Notes: generated by a model from the letters alone, not told the origin. Shown: positions 1-9,100, numbered from the stretch's first letter. The stretch: 32,707 bases of DNA from Clostridia bacterium (GCA_022790975.1 JAAVYF010000012.1:1-32707); one strand, 5' to 3'. Numbers and translations are program-made.

Positions 1-2
1 GA

Positions 3-92
3 ATAGAGAAATGGATAAACCAATATCCTAGAAAAATATTGAAATTTAAGACATCAGAGGAATATTATCAAGAAGAATTAAAAGTAGCATAA
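3..92 (+). pseudogene. 3' end of an IS30-like transposase (partial, cut by window edge)
   Basis: An open frame enters from the left edge and ends at the TAA at 90-92, leaving 29 residues. The segment INQYPRKILKFKT resembles the C-terminal end of IS30-family DDE transposases, where an asparagine/proline-arginine-lysine patch precedes a lysine-threonine and a short helix. Only the last residues are visible, so the family call rests on this tail. Whether the element is complete outside the window cannot be judged. It lies just upstream of the pheS promoter. Confidence 0.5.
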
Positions 93-166
93 CATTTTAT
101 AAGGTAAAAAAATATCGTGCAATTAATATTGCAATGTACAGTTATTCACAAATTAATAAAAATATC

Positions 167-195
167 TTGAAATATAAGAAATTTTATGATATAGT
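167..195 (+). promoter_or_regulatory. Promoter for the T-box/pheST transcript
   Basis: TTGAAA at 167-172 and TATAGT at 190-195 are separated by 17 bases, a good sigma-A type match. Transcription would start near 202 and run into the T-box leader. Confidence 0.65.
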
Positions 196-202
196 AATAA
201 CA

Positions 203-470
203 TATTAAATAAATAACTGTTTGAAAAAGCAAAGTAAGTATTCTAAAAAATACATTTAAGAGAGAATAAGTTATAAGCTGAAAGCTTATTTATGTATTAG
301 TTTACTGAAATTTCACTTTTTAGGTTTTGCTTTGAACAAGGTAGTAGGAGCAAACGTTAGCTACGTTATAGCTGTAATGAGGTTGTAAATTTTAAATTTA
401 CAATAAATTTAGGTGGTAACACGAAGTAAAATATCGTCCTATATGTTAGAAGCATATAGGACTTTTTGTA
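203..470 (+). promoter_or_regulatory. T-box riboswitch controlling pheS-pheT, likely sensing uncharged tRNA-Phe
   Basis: The leader contains AGGTGGTAACACG at 411-423, which matches the T-box core whose UGGN bulge pairs with the tRNA acceptor end. It is followed directly by an intrinsic terminator (436-468). An AGAGA element lies near 260-265. A TTC triplet at 312-314 in the expected Stem I region, followed by A, is a plausible phenylalanine specifier and fits the downstream genes. In known T-boxes, uncharged tRNA binding stabilises an antiterminator built from the T-box sequence. The specifier placement is inferred without folding. Confidence 0.85.
436..468 (+). terminator. Regulatory terminator of the T-box
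   Basis: GTCCTATATG at 436-445 pairs perfectly with CATATAGGAC at 453-462, and a T run follows (463-467). It sits immediately after the T-box core, as expected for the conditional terminator of this riboswitch class. Confidence 0.85.
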
Positions 471-506
471 TTTAAAACAAATATAAATATTTAGGAGGAA
501 AATTTA

Positions 507-1556
507 ATGAGAGAAAAAATTGAGCAGATTCAAAAAGAAGCAGAAGAAAAAATTAGTCAAATTAAAAATATGCAAGAATTGCAAGATTTGAAAGTTAAGT
601 TTTTAGGAAAAAAGAGTGAACTTTCTAATTTATTAAAAACTCTTGGTACAATTTCACCAGAAGAAAGACCAAAAGTTGGAAGTTTTGTGAATGAAGCTAG
701 AACTAAAATCGAAAACAGAATTCAAGAAGCAGAAGAGAAAATAAAAGCTATTGTTTTATCTGAAAAATTAGAAAAAGAAACTATTGATATTACACTTCCA
801 GCTACAAAAATAAAAAGAGGAAGCAAACACCCTTTAAATAGAGTAATTGAAGAAATTGAGGATTTATTTGTATCAATGGGATATGATGTTGTAGAAGGTC
901 CAGAATTAGAAACTGATGAATATTGTTTTGAAAGATTAAATTTACCATCAGGACATCCAGCAAGAGATATGCAAGATAGTTTTTATATTACAGATAAATA
1001 TTTACTTAGAACTCAAACATCATCAGTTCAAGCAAGAACAATGGTTATAAATGAAGAAAAATCTCCGATAAGAATTATTACTTTAGGAAAAACATATAGA
1101 AGAGAAGACGACGCTACACATTCACATCAATTTAATCAAATTGAAGGATTAGTTATAGATAAAAAAGATACAAAGATTTCGCTTGCAGATTTAAAAGGAA
1201 CATTAGAAGTTTTTATGAAAAAGATGCTTGGAGAAAAAACAGAGCTTCGCTTTAGACCAAGTTACTTTCCATTTACAGAACCATCTTATGAAGTTGATGT
1301 AACTTGTTTTAAATGTGGAGGTAAAGGTTGTTCACTTTGTAAACAAACAGGCTGGATTGAACTTTTAGGTTCAGGTATGGTTCATCCAAATGTACTAAAA
1401 ATGAATGGATATGACCCTGAAAAATATGCAGGATTTGCATTCGGAACTGGAATAGATAGATTAGCAATGTTTAAATATGGAATTACAGATATGAGATATT
1501 TGTATACAAATGATATTAAGTTTTTGAGTCAGTTTGATAGAAAAGATGAAGAGTAA
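507..1556 (+). CDS. pheS: Phenylalanyl-tRNA synthetase alpha subunit
   Basis: This is the catalytic alpha subunit of the heterotetrameric Phe-tRNA synthetase, which charges tRNA-Phe in the cytoplasm. The 349-residue product has the usual length. An N-terminal coiled coil (about 1-80) contacts tRNA. The class II core follows, with SGHPARDMQDSFY (about 147-159), LLRTQTSSVQ (about 165-174) and TYRREDDATHSHQFNQIEG (about 196-214). A cysteine pair motif CFKCGGKGCSLC lies near 270-281, and GFAFGTGIDRLAMF near 311-324 is motif 3. AGGAGG at 493-498 sets the ATG start. The gene has no frameshift: its CGG trinucleotide at 1442 is split between TTC and GGA codons. The upstream T-box regulates it together with pheT. 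Confidence 0.97.
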   Translation: MREKIEQIQKEAEEKISQIKNMQELQDLKVKFLGKKSELSNLLKTLGTISPEERPKVGSFVNEARTKIENRIQEAEEKIKAIVLSEKLEKETIDITLPATKIKRGSKHPLNRVIEEIEDLFVSMGYDVVEGPELETDEYCFERLNLPSGHPARDMQDSFYITDKYLLRTQTSSVQARTMVINEEKSPIRIITLGKTYRREDDATHSHQFNQIEGLVIDKKDTKISLADLKGTLEVFMKKMLGEKTELRFRPSYFPFTEPSYEVDVTCFKCGGKGCSLCKQTGWIELLGSGMVHPNVLKMNGYDPEKYAGFAFGTGIDRLAMFKYGITDMRYLYTNDIKFLSQFDRKDEE

Positions 1557-1559
1557 TTC

Positions 1560-1591
1560 GTGAGAAATTTTGCAAAGCAAAATTTCACTCG
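1560..1591. repeat. REP-like palindrome, copy 1
   Basis: GAAATTTTGC (1564-1573) and GCAAAATTTC (1577-1586) form a perfect 10-bp stem with an AAA loop, in the pheS-pheT gap. A near-identical palindrome lies at 12649-12681 after rmlB, so this is a dispersed repeat. There is no T tract directly after the stem, so it is not a standard terminator. Confidence 0.7.
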
Positions 1592-1663
1592 AAATAAAGA
1601 GATATTAGTTAATTAAAAAGGTCAAATTTTTAGTGAGAATAAAAAAGAAAGAGGATTATAGTT

Positions 1664-4034
1664 ATGAAATTAAGTACAAATTTTGTTAAAGACTATGTAG
1701 ATATAGATGTTCCAGTAAAAGAATTAGCAGAAGCTATGACAAAGGTTGGAAATGAGTATGATAGTCAAGAAAATTTAATAAGTGCAACTAATTTAGTTAT
1801 AGGTAAAGTTTTAACATGTGAAGCTCATCCAGATTCAGACCATTTGCATGTTTGTACTGTTGATATTGGAAATGAAGTTTTAAATATTGTTTGTGGAGCA
1901 CCAAATGTTAATGCTGGTCAAAAGGTTATAGTTGCTAAAGTAGGAGCAGACCTTCCAGGTGGAGTAAAAATAAAAAAAGGAATGATAAGAGGTCAGGAGT
2001 CAAACGGAATGATTTGTGCTTTATATGAAATTGGAATAGATAAAAAATTCTTATCTGAAGAAGATAAAAATGGAATTCATATATTAGCTGAAGATGCTCC
2101 TGTTGGAGAAGACCCTGTAAATTATATGGGATTAGAAGATTCTGTTATAGATTTTGAATTAACAGCAAATAGAGGTGATTTATTAAGTATTTTAGGAATG
2201 GCATATGAAATTGGTGCAATTTATGATAAAAAGGTAAAAGATATTGATTTATCATATAATGAAATAGGTAACGACATTAATAATTCTTTTAAATTAAATA
2301 TTTCAACTCCAAATTGTTCTCTTTTCTTAGCAAAAAAAGTGGAAAATGTACAAATTAAAGAGAGTCCAGAGTTTATAAAAAATAGATTAATTGCAAGTGG
2401 AATAAGACCAATAAATTTAGTTGTTGATATTAGTAATTATGTAATGCTAGAGTGCGGTCAACCATTACATTTCTATGATTTTGATAGATTAAATGGTATG
2501 CTAGAAGTAAGGCAAGCATATTCACAAGAAAAATTAACAACTCTTGATGAAAATGAAAGAATTTTAGATGAAAATGATATTGTAATTTCAAATGGTAAAG
2601 ATGGAATTGGTTTAGCAGGTGTTATGGGTGGACTTTCAACAGAAGTTGAAGATACAACTAAAAATATTATTATAGAATCTGCAATATTTGATTCAGTAAT
2701 GGTTAGAAAAACATCAAAGAAAATTTTAAGAAGTGAGGCAAGTAATAGATTTGAGAAGGGATTAGACCCAAATAGAACATATATGGCAATAAATAGAGCT
2801 TGTCATTTGTTAGAAAAATATGCTGGTGGAACTGTTGTAAAAGGAATGTGTGAATATAATAAAGCAGATTTAAATGATAGAATAGTAACAGTAACTTATA
2901 AACAGATAAATGATTTATTAGGAGCAAATATTTCTAAAGAAGATATTTTAGATGTTTTTAGAAGATTAGGTTTTACTTATGAAGCTGATAATGAAAAAGC
3001 AAAAGTAACAGTGCCTAGAAGAAGACTAGATATTGCTATTCCAGAAGATTTAATAGAAGAAGTTAGCCGTATTTATGGAGTAGATAATATCGAAGGTAAA
3101 CTTCCAATTGTTCCAATGAAAAGCGGTTCAAAAATTAAAACTATACGTGAAATTAGAAATAAAATGGTAAATTTAGGATTAAATGAAACTTTAACATATA
3201 TTTTAATTAATGATAAAGATGTTCATAAATATACAAATGATGAATTTGAGGAATTAAAATTATTAGATCCAATGACAGAAGAAAGAAATGTGTTAAGATA
3301 TAGTTTAATTCCATCTATGGTTAAAACTTATGAATATAATAAAACTCATTTTAATAAAGATATTTCAATATTTGAAATAGGAAAAGGTTTTTTCAAAAAA
3401 GGTGAAGAATATGGAGAAAACTTAAAACTTTGTTGCTTAATGACAGGAAATTATTTTGAGAGTTTAGAAATTTCAAAGCCTGTAGATTTTTATGTAATTA
3501 AAGGTGTGACAGAAGAAATTTTAGATTTTCTAGGATATAATGGAAGATATAGCTTTATTCGTCCAAAAAATGAATTAAAGGAATTTCATCCAGGTCAAAT
3601 AGCTGAGATTTCAGTAAATAACGATATTATAGGTTGTGTCCGGAAGATTACATCCAGATATATATAAAGAATCTGTTTTTGTAATGGAAATAAATTTAGA
3701 CAAACTTTTAGCAAAAAGAACAGGAAAAATGACTTTTAAAGAGATTTCAAAATTTCCTTGTATTAACCAAGATATAGCTGTTATAGTAGATAAAAAAGTT
3801 AGTGCAAAAGAATTGATGGATGAAATAAAAAAAGCTGGTGGAAAATTATTTTTAGGTTCAAAAGTGTTTGATGTTTATGAGGGAGCAAATATTGGATTAA
3901 ATAAAAAGAGTATAGCTTTTTCACTTAGCTTTGGAGCAAATGATAGAACTTTAACAGATGAAGAAGTTGCAAATGTTATGAAAAATATAGTAGAAAGACT
4001 TGAAAAACAATTTAAAGCAGAACTTAGAAAATAA
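1664..4034 (+). CDS. pheT: Phenylalanyl-tRNA synthetase beta subunit, one +1 shift at 3641
   Basis: Beta subunit, partner of PheS. Read through, it gives about 789 residues, the normal family length. Domains in order: tRNA-binding OB fold (about 40-150), B3/B4 editing region (about 210-390, with GQPLHFYDFDRL), B5 (about 405-475), catalytic-like core, then FDX-ACB (about 697-789). The frame is interrupted once, at codon 660: V-CGG-AAG runs to a stop 8 codons later, whereas skipping C3641 gives CVGRLHPDIYKE, which matches the conserved G-x-x-HP segment of PheT. No other damage is visible, and pheT is normally single-copy and essential, so I infer that the shift is decoded. Start ATG 1664 follows AGAGGA. 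It is probably cotranscribed with pheS. Confidence 0.93.
3641..3644 (+). other. C-GGA +1 recoding site 1 (pheT)
   Basis: In-frame GTC CGG AAG (codon 660). Omitting one C restores GTC GGA AGA and the PheT motif GRLHP. Because the preceding codon ends in C, which C is extra cannot be told. Confidence 0.85.
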
Positions 4035-4074
4035 AGATTGCATATTTATTTAAAAATATAAAATTATATAAAAA

Positions 4075-4120
4075 AATAAAGCGGGAAAACAAGTGGTATA
4101 TGTTTTCTCGCTTTATTTTT
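4075..4120. terminator. Bidirectional terminator between pheT and the convergent gene
   Basis: AATAAAGCGGGAAAAC at 4075-4090 pairs with GTTTTCTCGCTTTATT at 4102-4117 (16 pairs, one of them G-U), with T runs on the plus-strand side and A runs on the other. It separates pheT from the minus-strand gene ending at 4147 and can serve both. Confidence 0.85.
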
Positions 4121-4146
4121 AAAACTTTATAGAACGTCTTCCGGCT

Positions 4147-4530
4147 TTAATAAAGATGTTTGTTAACATTTAAGATAGTTAATGTTTCTGGTAAGTTTGG
4201 ATTTGCCTTTACCATATAAATTTTATAAGATGACGCACGTTTTCCAAACTTGTATTTGGGTGGCCAGCTTATAATTTGCAAGAGCAAGGTTTTAGTTTTC
4301 TTAATAATCCGTACTCTTTTTATAGTTCCTTGGAAAGCTATCCATGTTTCATTTTGGCTATAGTTAGGAATTTCTATAATATAGCCATATGGTGCATCTG
4401 GTTCTGCTGGTCGTTCTGTTAGGGCTGGCTTAAAATAGCACCAAGTGTCATTAGGTGTTACAATTGTTGCTCTAAAGCCATTCCAAATGAAAGTAGAATC
4501 TTCTTTAAGGTTTCTTTCATCTGTTATCAT
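4147..4530 (-). CDS. Unknown protein, 127 residues, foreign-looking, with an in-frame CGG
   Basis: I do not recognise the family. AGGAGG at 4538-4543 and a 7-base gap place the start at the ATG at 4530 (MITDERNLKED), not at the earlier ATG at 4563. The product is soluble, rich in aromatic and proline residues in its middle (PALTERPAEPDAPYGY) and basic near the end. Codon choice differs from the neighbours (CTC, CCC, GCG, CGT appear), which suggests transfer. It is the only gene here whose in-frame CGG (codon 74, complement of 4309-4311) is not followed by a productive +1 frame: shifting would stop after about 14 residues. If CGG cannot be read normally in this cell, the gene would be cut or poorly expressed. 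It lies downstream of the Phd-like gene, but its sequence does not resemble a RelE/YoeB or Doc toxin. Confidence 0.6.
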   Translation of the reverse strand: MITDERNLKEDSTFIWNGFRATIVTPNDTWCYFKPALTERPAEPDAPYGYIIEIPNYSQNETWIAFQGTIKRVRIIKKTKTLLLQIISWPPKYKFGKRASSYKIYMVKANPNLPETLTILNVNKHLY

Positions 4531-4605
4531 AAAGTTTCCTCCTAATGTCTTACCGTCAGGCAAGTTAATAATAATAGTATAACATAATTTTTCTAAAAAA
4601 CAAGA

Positions 4606-4812
4606 CTAATTGTTTATTTCATTAGTTTTTTCTTTCATTTTAGGAATATCGTAAAAATAAAATGTTTCTATTAAATTAGTATAATCTTCTTCTGCTAAAA
4701 TAATAGCACTTCCATTTGGAGTAGAAACTTTTATAATATCATTTGCATTTATTGCTTGATCTAATGTTTGATGTATATTTTTTTCAAAGTTTGTAATATC
4801 TATATTTGTCAT
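4606..4812 (-). CDS. Phd/YefM-family antitoxin, apparently without its toxin
   Basis: The 68-residue product resembles Phd/YefM antitoxins: an N-terminal beta/alpha DNA-binding fold, KVSTPNGSAIILAEEDYTNLIETFYFYDIPKM corresponding to the common core with AIILxEEDYxxLxET. Family members are usually about 80-90 residues with a longer toxin-binding tail, so the C-terminus looks short. AAAGGA lies 10 bases upstream of the ATG at 4812. No RelE/YoeB or Doc toxin is adjacent; the next minus-strand gene (4147-4530) is an unrelated unknown. It may be an orphan antitoxin or part of an atypical pair. Confidence 0.75.
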   Translation of the reverse strand: MTNIDITNFEKNIHQTLDQAINANDIIKVSTPNGSAIILAEEDYTNLIETFYFYDIPKMKEKTNEINN

Positions 4813-4935
4813 TGTATATCAATCCTTTCTTGTTTAATATAAGATTTAATTTTATTTAAAATCTATTATTTTTATTTTTCTCATATTTGATTTTATTATG
4901 TGCTTTGTTTTATATTTGGAAAAATATTGTTTTTC

Positions 4936-4964
4936 TTGATTTACATTTTATAATGTAATATAAT
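4936..4964 (+). promoter_or_regulatory. Promoter upstream of mutL
   Basis: TTGATT (4936-4941) and TATAAT (4959-4964) with a 17-base spacer lie about 60 bases before the mutL start, divergent from the minus-strand pair. Confidence 0.65.
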
Positions 4965-5026
4965 ATTTCCAAACTAAAAATAAAATTAATTTAATGAAAA
5001 TGTATATGTATTAGGAGAATAAATAA

Positions 5027-6754
5027 TTGGGAAATATAGTTTTATTAGATGACCTCACAATAAATCAAATAGCAGCTGGAGAAGTTTTAGATAGACCAAG
5101 TAATGCAGTAAAAGAATTAGTAGAAAATTCAATTGATGCAGAAGCTAAACATATTTCAGTAGAAATAAAAAAAGGTGGAAAATCTTATATTAGAGTAACA
5201 GATGATGGTAAAGGAATAAAGCCTGATGATATTTTTGTTTCTTTAGAACGTCATGCAACTAGTAAAATTAGAACTGTAGAAGATTTAGAAAAAACTTATA
5301 CAATGGGGTTTAGAGGTGAAGCCCTAGCAAGTATAGTATCAGTTTCACATCTTACTATGATAACAAGAACAAAAGACGAAGAAACGGCTATAAAATTAGT
5401 TGCAGAAGGTGGAGAGATTTTAGAAACAAGTGAAGTTTCAAGTTCTGTTCGGAACTTCTATTACAGTAGAAAATTTATTTTTTAATACACCAGTTAGATA
5501 TAAATTTTTAAAACAAGATTTTACAGAATTTAAATATATAAAAGAATGGATTCAAAAAGTAGCAATGGCAAACCCAGATATTTCTTTTAGATTAGTAAAT
5601 GAAGGAAAAAGTGTATTTTATTCTAATGGGAATGGTAAATTAAGTGATATTATTTATACTCTTTATGGAAAAGAAATACAAGAAAATATAATAGATGTAA
5701 ATTATGAGGAGGATAATATAAAAATAACTGGCGTTGTTCGGAAATACGCTTGCAGCTGAAGATACAAGAAAAAATCAAATTGTTTTTTTAAATAAAAGAA
5801 ATATAAAAGATAGAATGCTTGAAAAAAGTGCAGATCAAGCATTTGTTGCAAGTATAGGAATTGGAAAACATGGATTTTATATTTTAAATTTAAGTTTGCC
5901 TGCAAATCGGATATGATGTGAATGTTCATCCAACTAAAATGGAAGTTCGTTTTAAAGAGGAAGAAAAAGTTTACAAAGCTGTTTATTGTGCAATAAAAAA
6001 TGCACTTTTAAACAAAGAATTTTTAGGAGAAAAAGAAGAAGAAAATAAAATTCAAAAATCAAATTATATAAATAATGAATTTAATTTTCTTACTAATCAT
6101 TTTAATAAATCTTCAGATTTTTCATATTCTGAAAAAATAAAAAATGATATTGACTTAATTAATAGAAATACAGAACGTAAAATAGAATATAAATTTTGTG
6201 GAATTATTTTTAAAACATATATTGTTATACAAGTAGATGAGCAAATGTATTTAATAGACCAGCATGCTGGTCATGAAAGAATTTTATATGAGCAAATTAG
6301 AGCAAATTACAAAGATAATTTAAAAAATAATACCCAAATGACGTTAATTCCAGAGGTTATAGATTTAACTCATAAAGAAAAAGAATTTGTAAAAGAGAAT
6401 TTAGAACTATTTCAAAAAATAGGATTTGAACTTGATTTTTTTGGAGAAAATTCAGTAAAAATAAATGGCTTTCCAGATATAGAATATAGAGAAAAAATTA
6501 ATAGTAAATCAATGTTTTTAGATATCTTAGATGAAATGTTAACAGCTTCAAGAAGTAATTTTAAAAATATAGAAGAACGTTTTATTGCAACAGTTGCTTG
6601 TAAAGCTGCTGTAAAAGCAGGTATGGATTTAAATGCAAAAGAGGTGGATTCTATGATTCAAAGATTATTAAAACTTCAAAATCCTTATACTTGTCCACAT
6701 GGAAGACCAACTACTATAAAATTTAATAAAACAGAATTGTTTGAGAAATTTTAA
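5027..6754 (+). CDS. mutL: DNA mismatch repair protein MutL, three +1 shifts
   Basis: MutL is an ATPase and nicking endonuclease that couples MutS mismatch recognition to strand removal. Start TTG 5027 follows AGGAG. Read with three C skips (5450, 5739, 5908) it gives about 574 residues with all hallmarks: INQIAAGEVLDRP and the catalytic-Glu ELVENSIDA, TDDGKGI, LERHATSKI, GFRGEALASI, then GTSITVENLFFNTPVRYKF directly after shift 1, and DVNVHPTKMEVRF directly after shift 3. The C-terminal part keeps the endonuclease motif DQHAGHERILYE (about 410-421), ATVACKAAVKAG and CPHGRPT. Naive calling would give a pseudogene in four pieces, but no premature stop exists in the restored frame. mutS is not in the window. 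Confidence 0.92.
5450..5453 (+). other. C-GGA +1 recoding site 2 (mutL, first)
   Basis: GTT CGG AAC in frame; skipping the C gives GTT GGA ACT TCT and the conserved GTSITVENLFFNTP. The glycine is part of the MutL GHKL ATP-binding region. The unshifted frame stops 11 codons on. Confidence 0.88.
5739..5742 (+). other. C-GGA +1 recoding site 3 (mutL, second)
   Basis: GTT CGG AAA in frame, 96 codons after site 2. Skipping the C gives VVGNTLAAEDTRKNQIVFL, matching the segment before the MutL FxNxRxI motif. The unshifted frame stops after 6 codons (TGA). Confidence 0.87.
5908..5911 (+). other. C-GGA +1 recoding site 4 (mutL, third)
   Basis: AAT CGG ATA TGA in frame. Skipping the C gives AAT GGA TAT GAT GTG and leads into DVNVHPTKMEVRF, a highly conserved MutL motif. 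Confidence 0.87.
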
Positions 6755-6907
6755 ATAAAATATTTTAACTTAAGGAATTATAATAGATAAGTAAATGTAA
6801 GGAGATATAAGAATATTTATTGTTAATAAATTATATTCCGAAGTTGATATAGTCATAAAGTTTTGGAAAACTTAAAAGCTCTAAATATAGTATAGGAGAT
6901 ATCAAAT

Positions 6908-8020
6908 ATGGTAATCGCAATAGATATAATTAAATTTATAATTTTGATTTTGATAACATTTTTTATGTGTCAAATTATTTCGAATAAAAAGAAAAGAATT
7001 TCATATATTGGTACAATTTTAATTTGTTTTTCAACAGCAATAATTGAATATATAAATATGGGGTTAATAGAGGCATTAATATTTGGAGAAGCATTTATAA
7101 TTGGATTTCATAATTTACTAAATAAAGTAAAATTTAAATATTTATGGTCAATTTTAATGATATTTAGTATAATTGGTTTTGGATTACTTTCGAATTTAGT
7201 ATTTCAAATTTCAATTGGAATTACAATTCTTACAATTAGTTTGTATATATTTTTAAAATATCATAAAGAAAAAACTAAAGAAATTGAAGCAAAGGAATAT
7301 TTAAAAAAAGTTAGTAGTGAAGAAAATTTAGAAGATTATGAAATTGAAGCAAAAAAATATAAAAGATTATGGATAATTACAATTATTGGAATAGTTTTAG
7401 CAATTATTATATGTGTAGTTTTTTACAAATATGAAAAATTTAATTTATTAGAAAATAAAAATGGTTCAAGTTATATAATGAATTATACTTATTCTGTAAT
7501 GCTTCCATTTGATAAAGAAATAAAATTTGAGAATTCGAAATGTTTAGCAACTATGATTTCAATTTTTCCAATAGGCTTAATGATTTCTGTTTATTATATT
7601 TTTAGATATGAGAATAAACACACAGAATTTTTAATGCCATCAATTCTTGTAAGTATAATAGAATTAATTATTTTAATTTCTAACAAAATTTCTTGGTTTA
7701 TACCAAATTATATTTTAGCTTTAGGTTTTGCACTTCTTCAAATATATATGATTATATATATTTTTGCTAATATAGAAGAAAAATTATTTAGTTTAAAAAA
7801 AGCTTCATATATTTCTATACTAGGAATAATTTTTATTTTGTTAGTTCCATTTCCAAATAAGATTTTTTCTATAAATAGTAGAATAATACCATATTGTATA
7901 TTTATAGTAGAAAGTATTATACTTTTAAATTATACAGATAAACGTTTCTGTAGACTTGGTTCATGGTTGTTCACAGTAATTTGCCTTTTTGAATTTATAG
8001 GATATATCTTTACTAAATAA
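6908..8020 (+). CDS. Polytopic membrane protein of unknown function, 370 residues
   Basis: AGGAG near 6893-6897 precedes the ATG. The product is strongly hydrophobic, with roughly ten membrane segments: an N-terminal pair, a cluster to about residue 120, a charged cytoplasmic-looking stretch (about 120-148, KYHKEKTKEIEAKEYLKK), then further segments to the C-terminus. An extracytoplasmic-type loop around 175-205 contains NKNGSSYIMNYTYSVMLPFD. I recognise no catalytic motif. It lies between mutL and the rhamnose genes, followed by a terminator hairpin, so it may be its own unit or the end of the mutL transcript. Confidence 0.8.
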   Translation: MVIAIDIIKFIILILITFFMCQIISNKKKRISYIGTILICFSTAIIEYINMGLIEALIFGEAFIIGFHNLLNKVKFKYLWSILMIFSIIGFGLLSNLVFQISIGITILTISLYIFLKYHKEKTKEIEAKEYLKKVSSEENLEDYEIEAKKYKRLWIITIIGIVLAIIICVVFYKYEKFNLLENKNGSSYIMNYTYSVMLPFDKEIKFENSKCLATMISIFPIGLMISVYYIFRYENKHTEFLMPSILVSIIELIILISNKISWFIPNYILALGFALLQIYMIIYIFANIEEKLFSLKKASYISILGIIFILLVPFPNKIFSINSRIIPYCIFIVESIILLNYTDKRFCRLGSWLFTVICLFEFIGYIFTK

Positions 8021-8027
8021 ACTTTTT

Positions 8028-8060
8028 GAACTTTTTGGGACGATTCCAAAAAGTTCATTT
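8028..8060 (+). terminator. Hairpin terminator after the membrane protein gene; member of a dispersed repeat family
   Basis: GAACTTTTTGG (8028-8038) pairs perfectly with CCAAAAAGTTC (8046-8056) around a 7-base loop, followed by a short T run. The arms match the inverted repeats at 30184-30207 and 32532-32555, so it belongs to the same repeat family as well as looking like a terminator. Confidence 0.65.
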
Positions 8061-8121
8061 TTAAAATATTAAATAAATTGTGAAAATTATGTGACTTTTT
8101 GTGTACTTTATGTAAAAAGCT

Positions 8122-8149
8122 TTGACATTTATAGTTACTGTGATATAAT
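8122..8149 (+). promoter_or_regulatory. Consensus promoter opening the polysaccharide cluster
   Basis: TTGACA (8122-8127) and TATAAT (8144-8149), both exact consensus, are 16 bases apart, about 90 bases before rmlD. I see no equally good promoter inside the cluster, so much of it may be read from here. Confidence 0.8.
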
Positions 8150-8238
8150 GAGCTACGTAAATAAGAAAAAGATAAATGTTTTATATAAAAACAAATAATT
8201 AATTTAGAAAAATTTTAAAAGAAAGGATTTAAGAAAGA

Positions 8239-9100
8239 ATGAAAAAAGTTTTGTTAATTGGTGCTGACGGAATGCTAGGCGGAGAATTAAAAGAAAGATT
8301 AGAAAAAAAGTATGATGTAGTTCGGAACAACACTAAAAACTTTAGATATATGTAATAAAGAAGCTGTTATTAATAAAGCTAAAGAAGTTAGACCATATTT
8401 TATTATAAATTGTGCAGCTTATACAAATGTTGATGGTTGTGAAACAAATGAAGATCTAGCATTAGCTGTAAATGGTACAGCAGTAGAAAATATTTCAAAA
8501 GCAGCTTTAGAGGTTGATGCTAAATTTATTCATGTTAGTACAGACTATGTATTTCCTGGAAATTTAGAAATAGATAAAGTATATACAGAAGATATGGAGC
8601 CAAATCCTGTAAGTGCATATGGTAGAACTAAATTAGTTGGTGAGGAAAATGTAAAAAAAGCCAAAAAATATTATATTTTAAGAACAGCTTGGCTATATGG
8701 ATTAGGTGGAAAGAATTTTGTTAAAACTATGATTAATCTATCTAAAACAAAAGATGAAATATCAGTTGTAAATGACCAACATGGAAGTCCAACATCAACT
8801 ACAACACTTTGTGAAATAATTGAACAAATTATGGAAAAAGAACCAGAATATGGAGTTTATCATGCTACTAATGAAGGATTTACTACATGGTATGAATTTA
8901 CTTGCAAAATCTTTGAATATGCAGGAATAAAAACTAAAGTAAAACCAATATCATCAAAAGAATATAAACAAATGTATCCAGCGTCTTCAGATAGACCAAC
9001 TAATAGCCAATTATCAAAAGAAAAATTACATAAAATAGGAATATATCCTTCAAATTATGAAGATGCATTAAAACAATATTTAAAGGAGGAGTTAAAGTAA
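8239..9100 (+). CDS. rmlD (rfbD): dTDP-4-dehydrorhamnose reductase, one +1 shift at 8323
   Basis: Last enzyme of dTDP-L-rhamnose synthesis, reducing dTDP-4-keto-L-rhamnose with NAD(P)H. Start ATG 8239 follows AAGAAAG. The N-terminal Rossmann motif GADGMLGGEL (about 8-17) lies before the shift. Skipping C8323 joins KKYDVV to GTTLKTLDIC and restores about 286 residues, the family norm. Later motifs: INCAAYTNVDGCE, the SDR catalytic HVSTDYVF and YGRTKLVGEE (YxxxK), and LRTAWLYG. The stop overlaps the rmlA start by one base (TAATG), indicating translational coupling. Without the shift, only 38 residues would be made before a stop. Confidence 0.93.
8323..8326 (+). other. C-GGA +1 recoding site 5 (rmlD)
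   Basis: GTT CGG AAC at codon 29; skipping the C gives GTT GGA ACA ACA and rejoins the rmlD frame. The unshifted frame stops after 11 codons. Confidence 0.87.

Noticed and set aside
2703..2927. Minus-strand open frames opposite pheT, mutL, rmlC, rmlB and the transferases
   Set aside because: Low-complexity Leu/Tyr/His-rich products without ribosome binding sites; they are shadows of the plus-strand genes.
5027..6754. mutL and the other interrupted genes as pseudogenes
   Set aside because: Each has only the C-GG lesion, no stops in the restored frame and all active-site motifs; 11 genes with identical lesions are not explained by decay.
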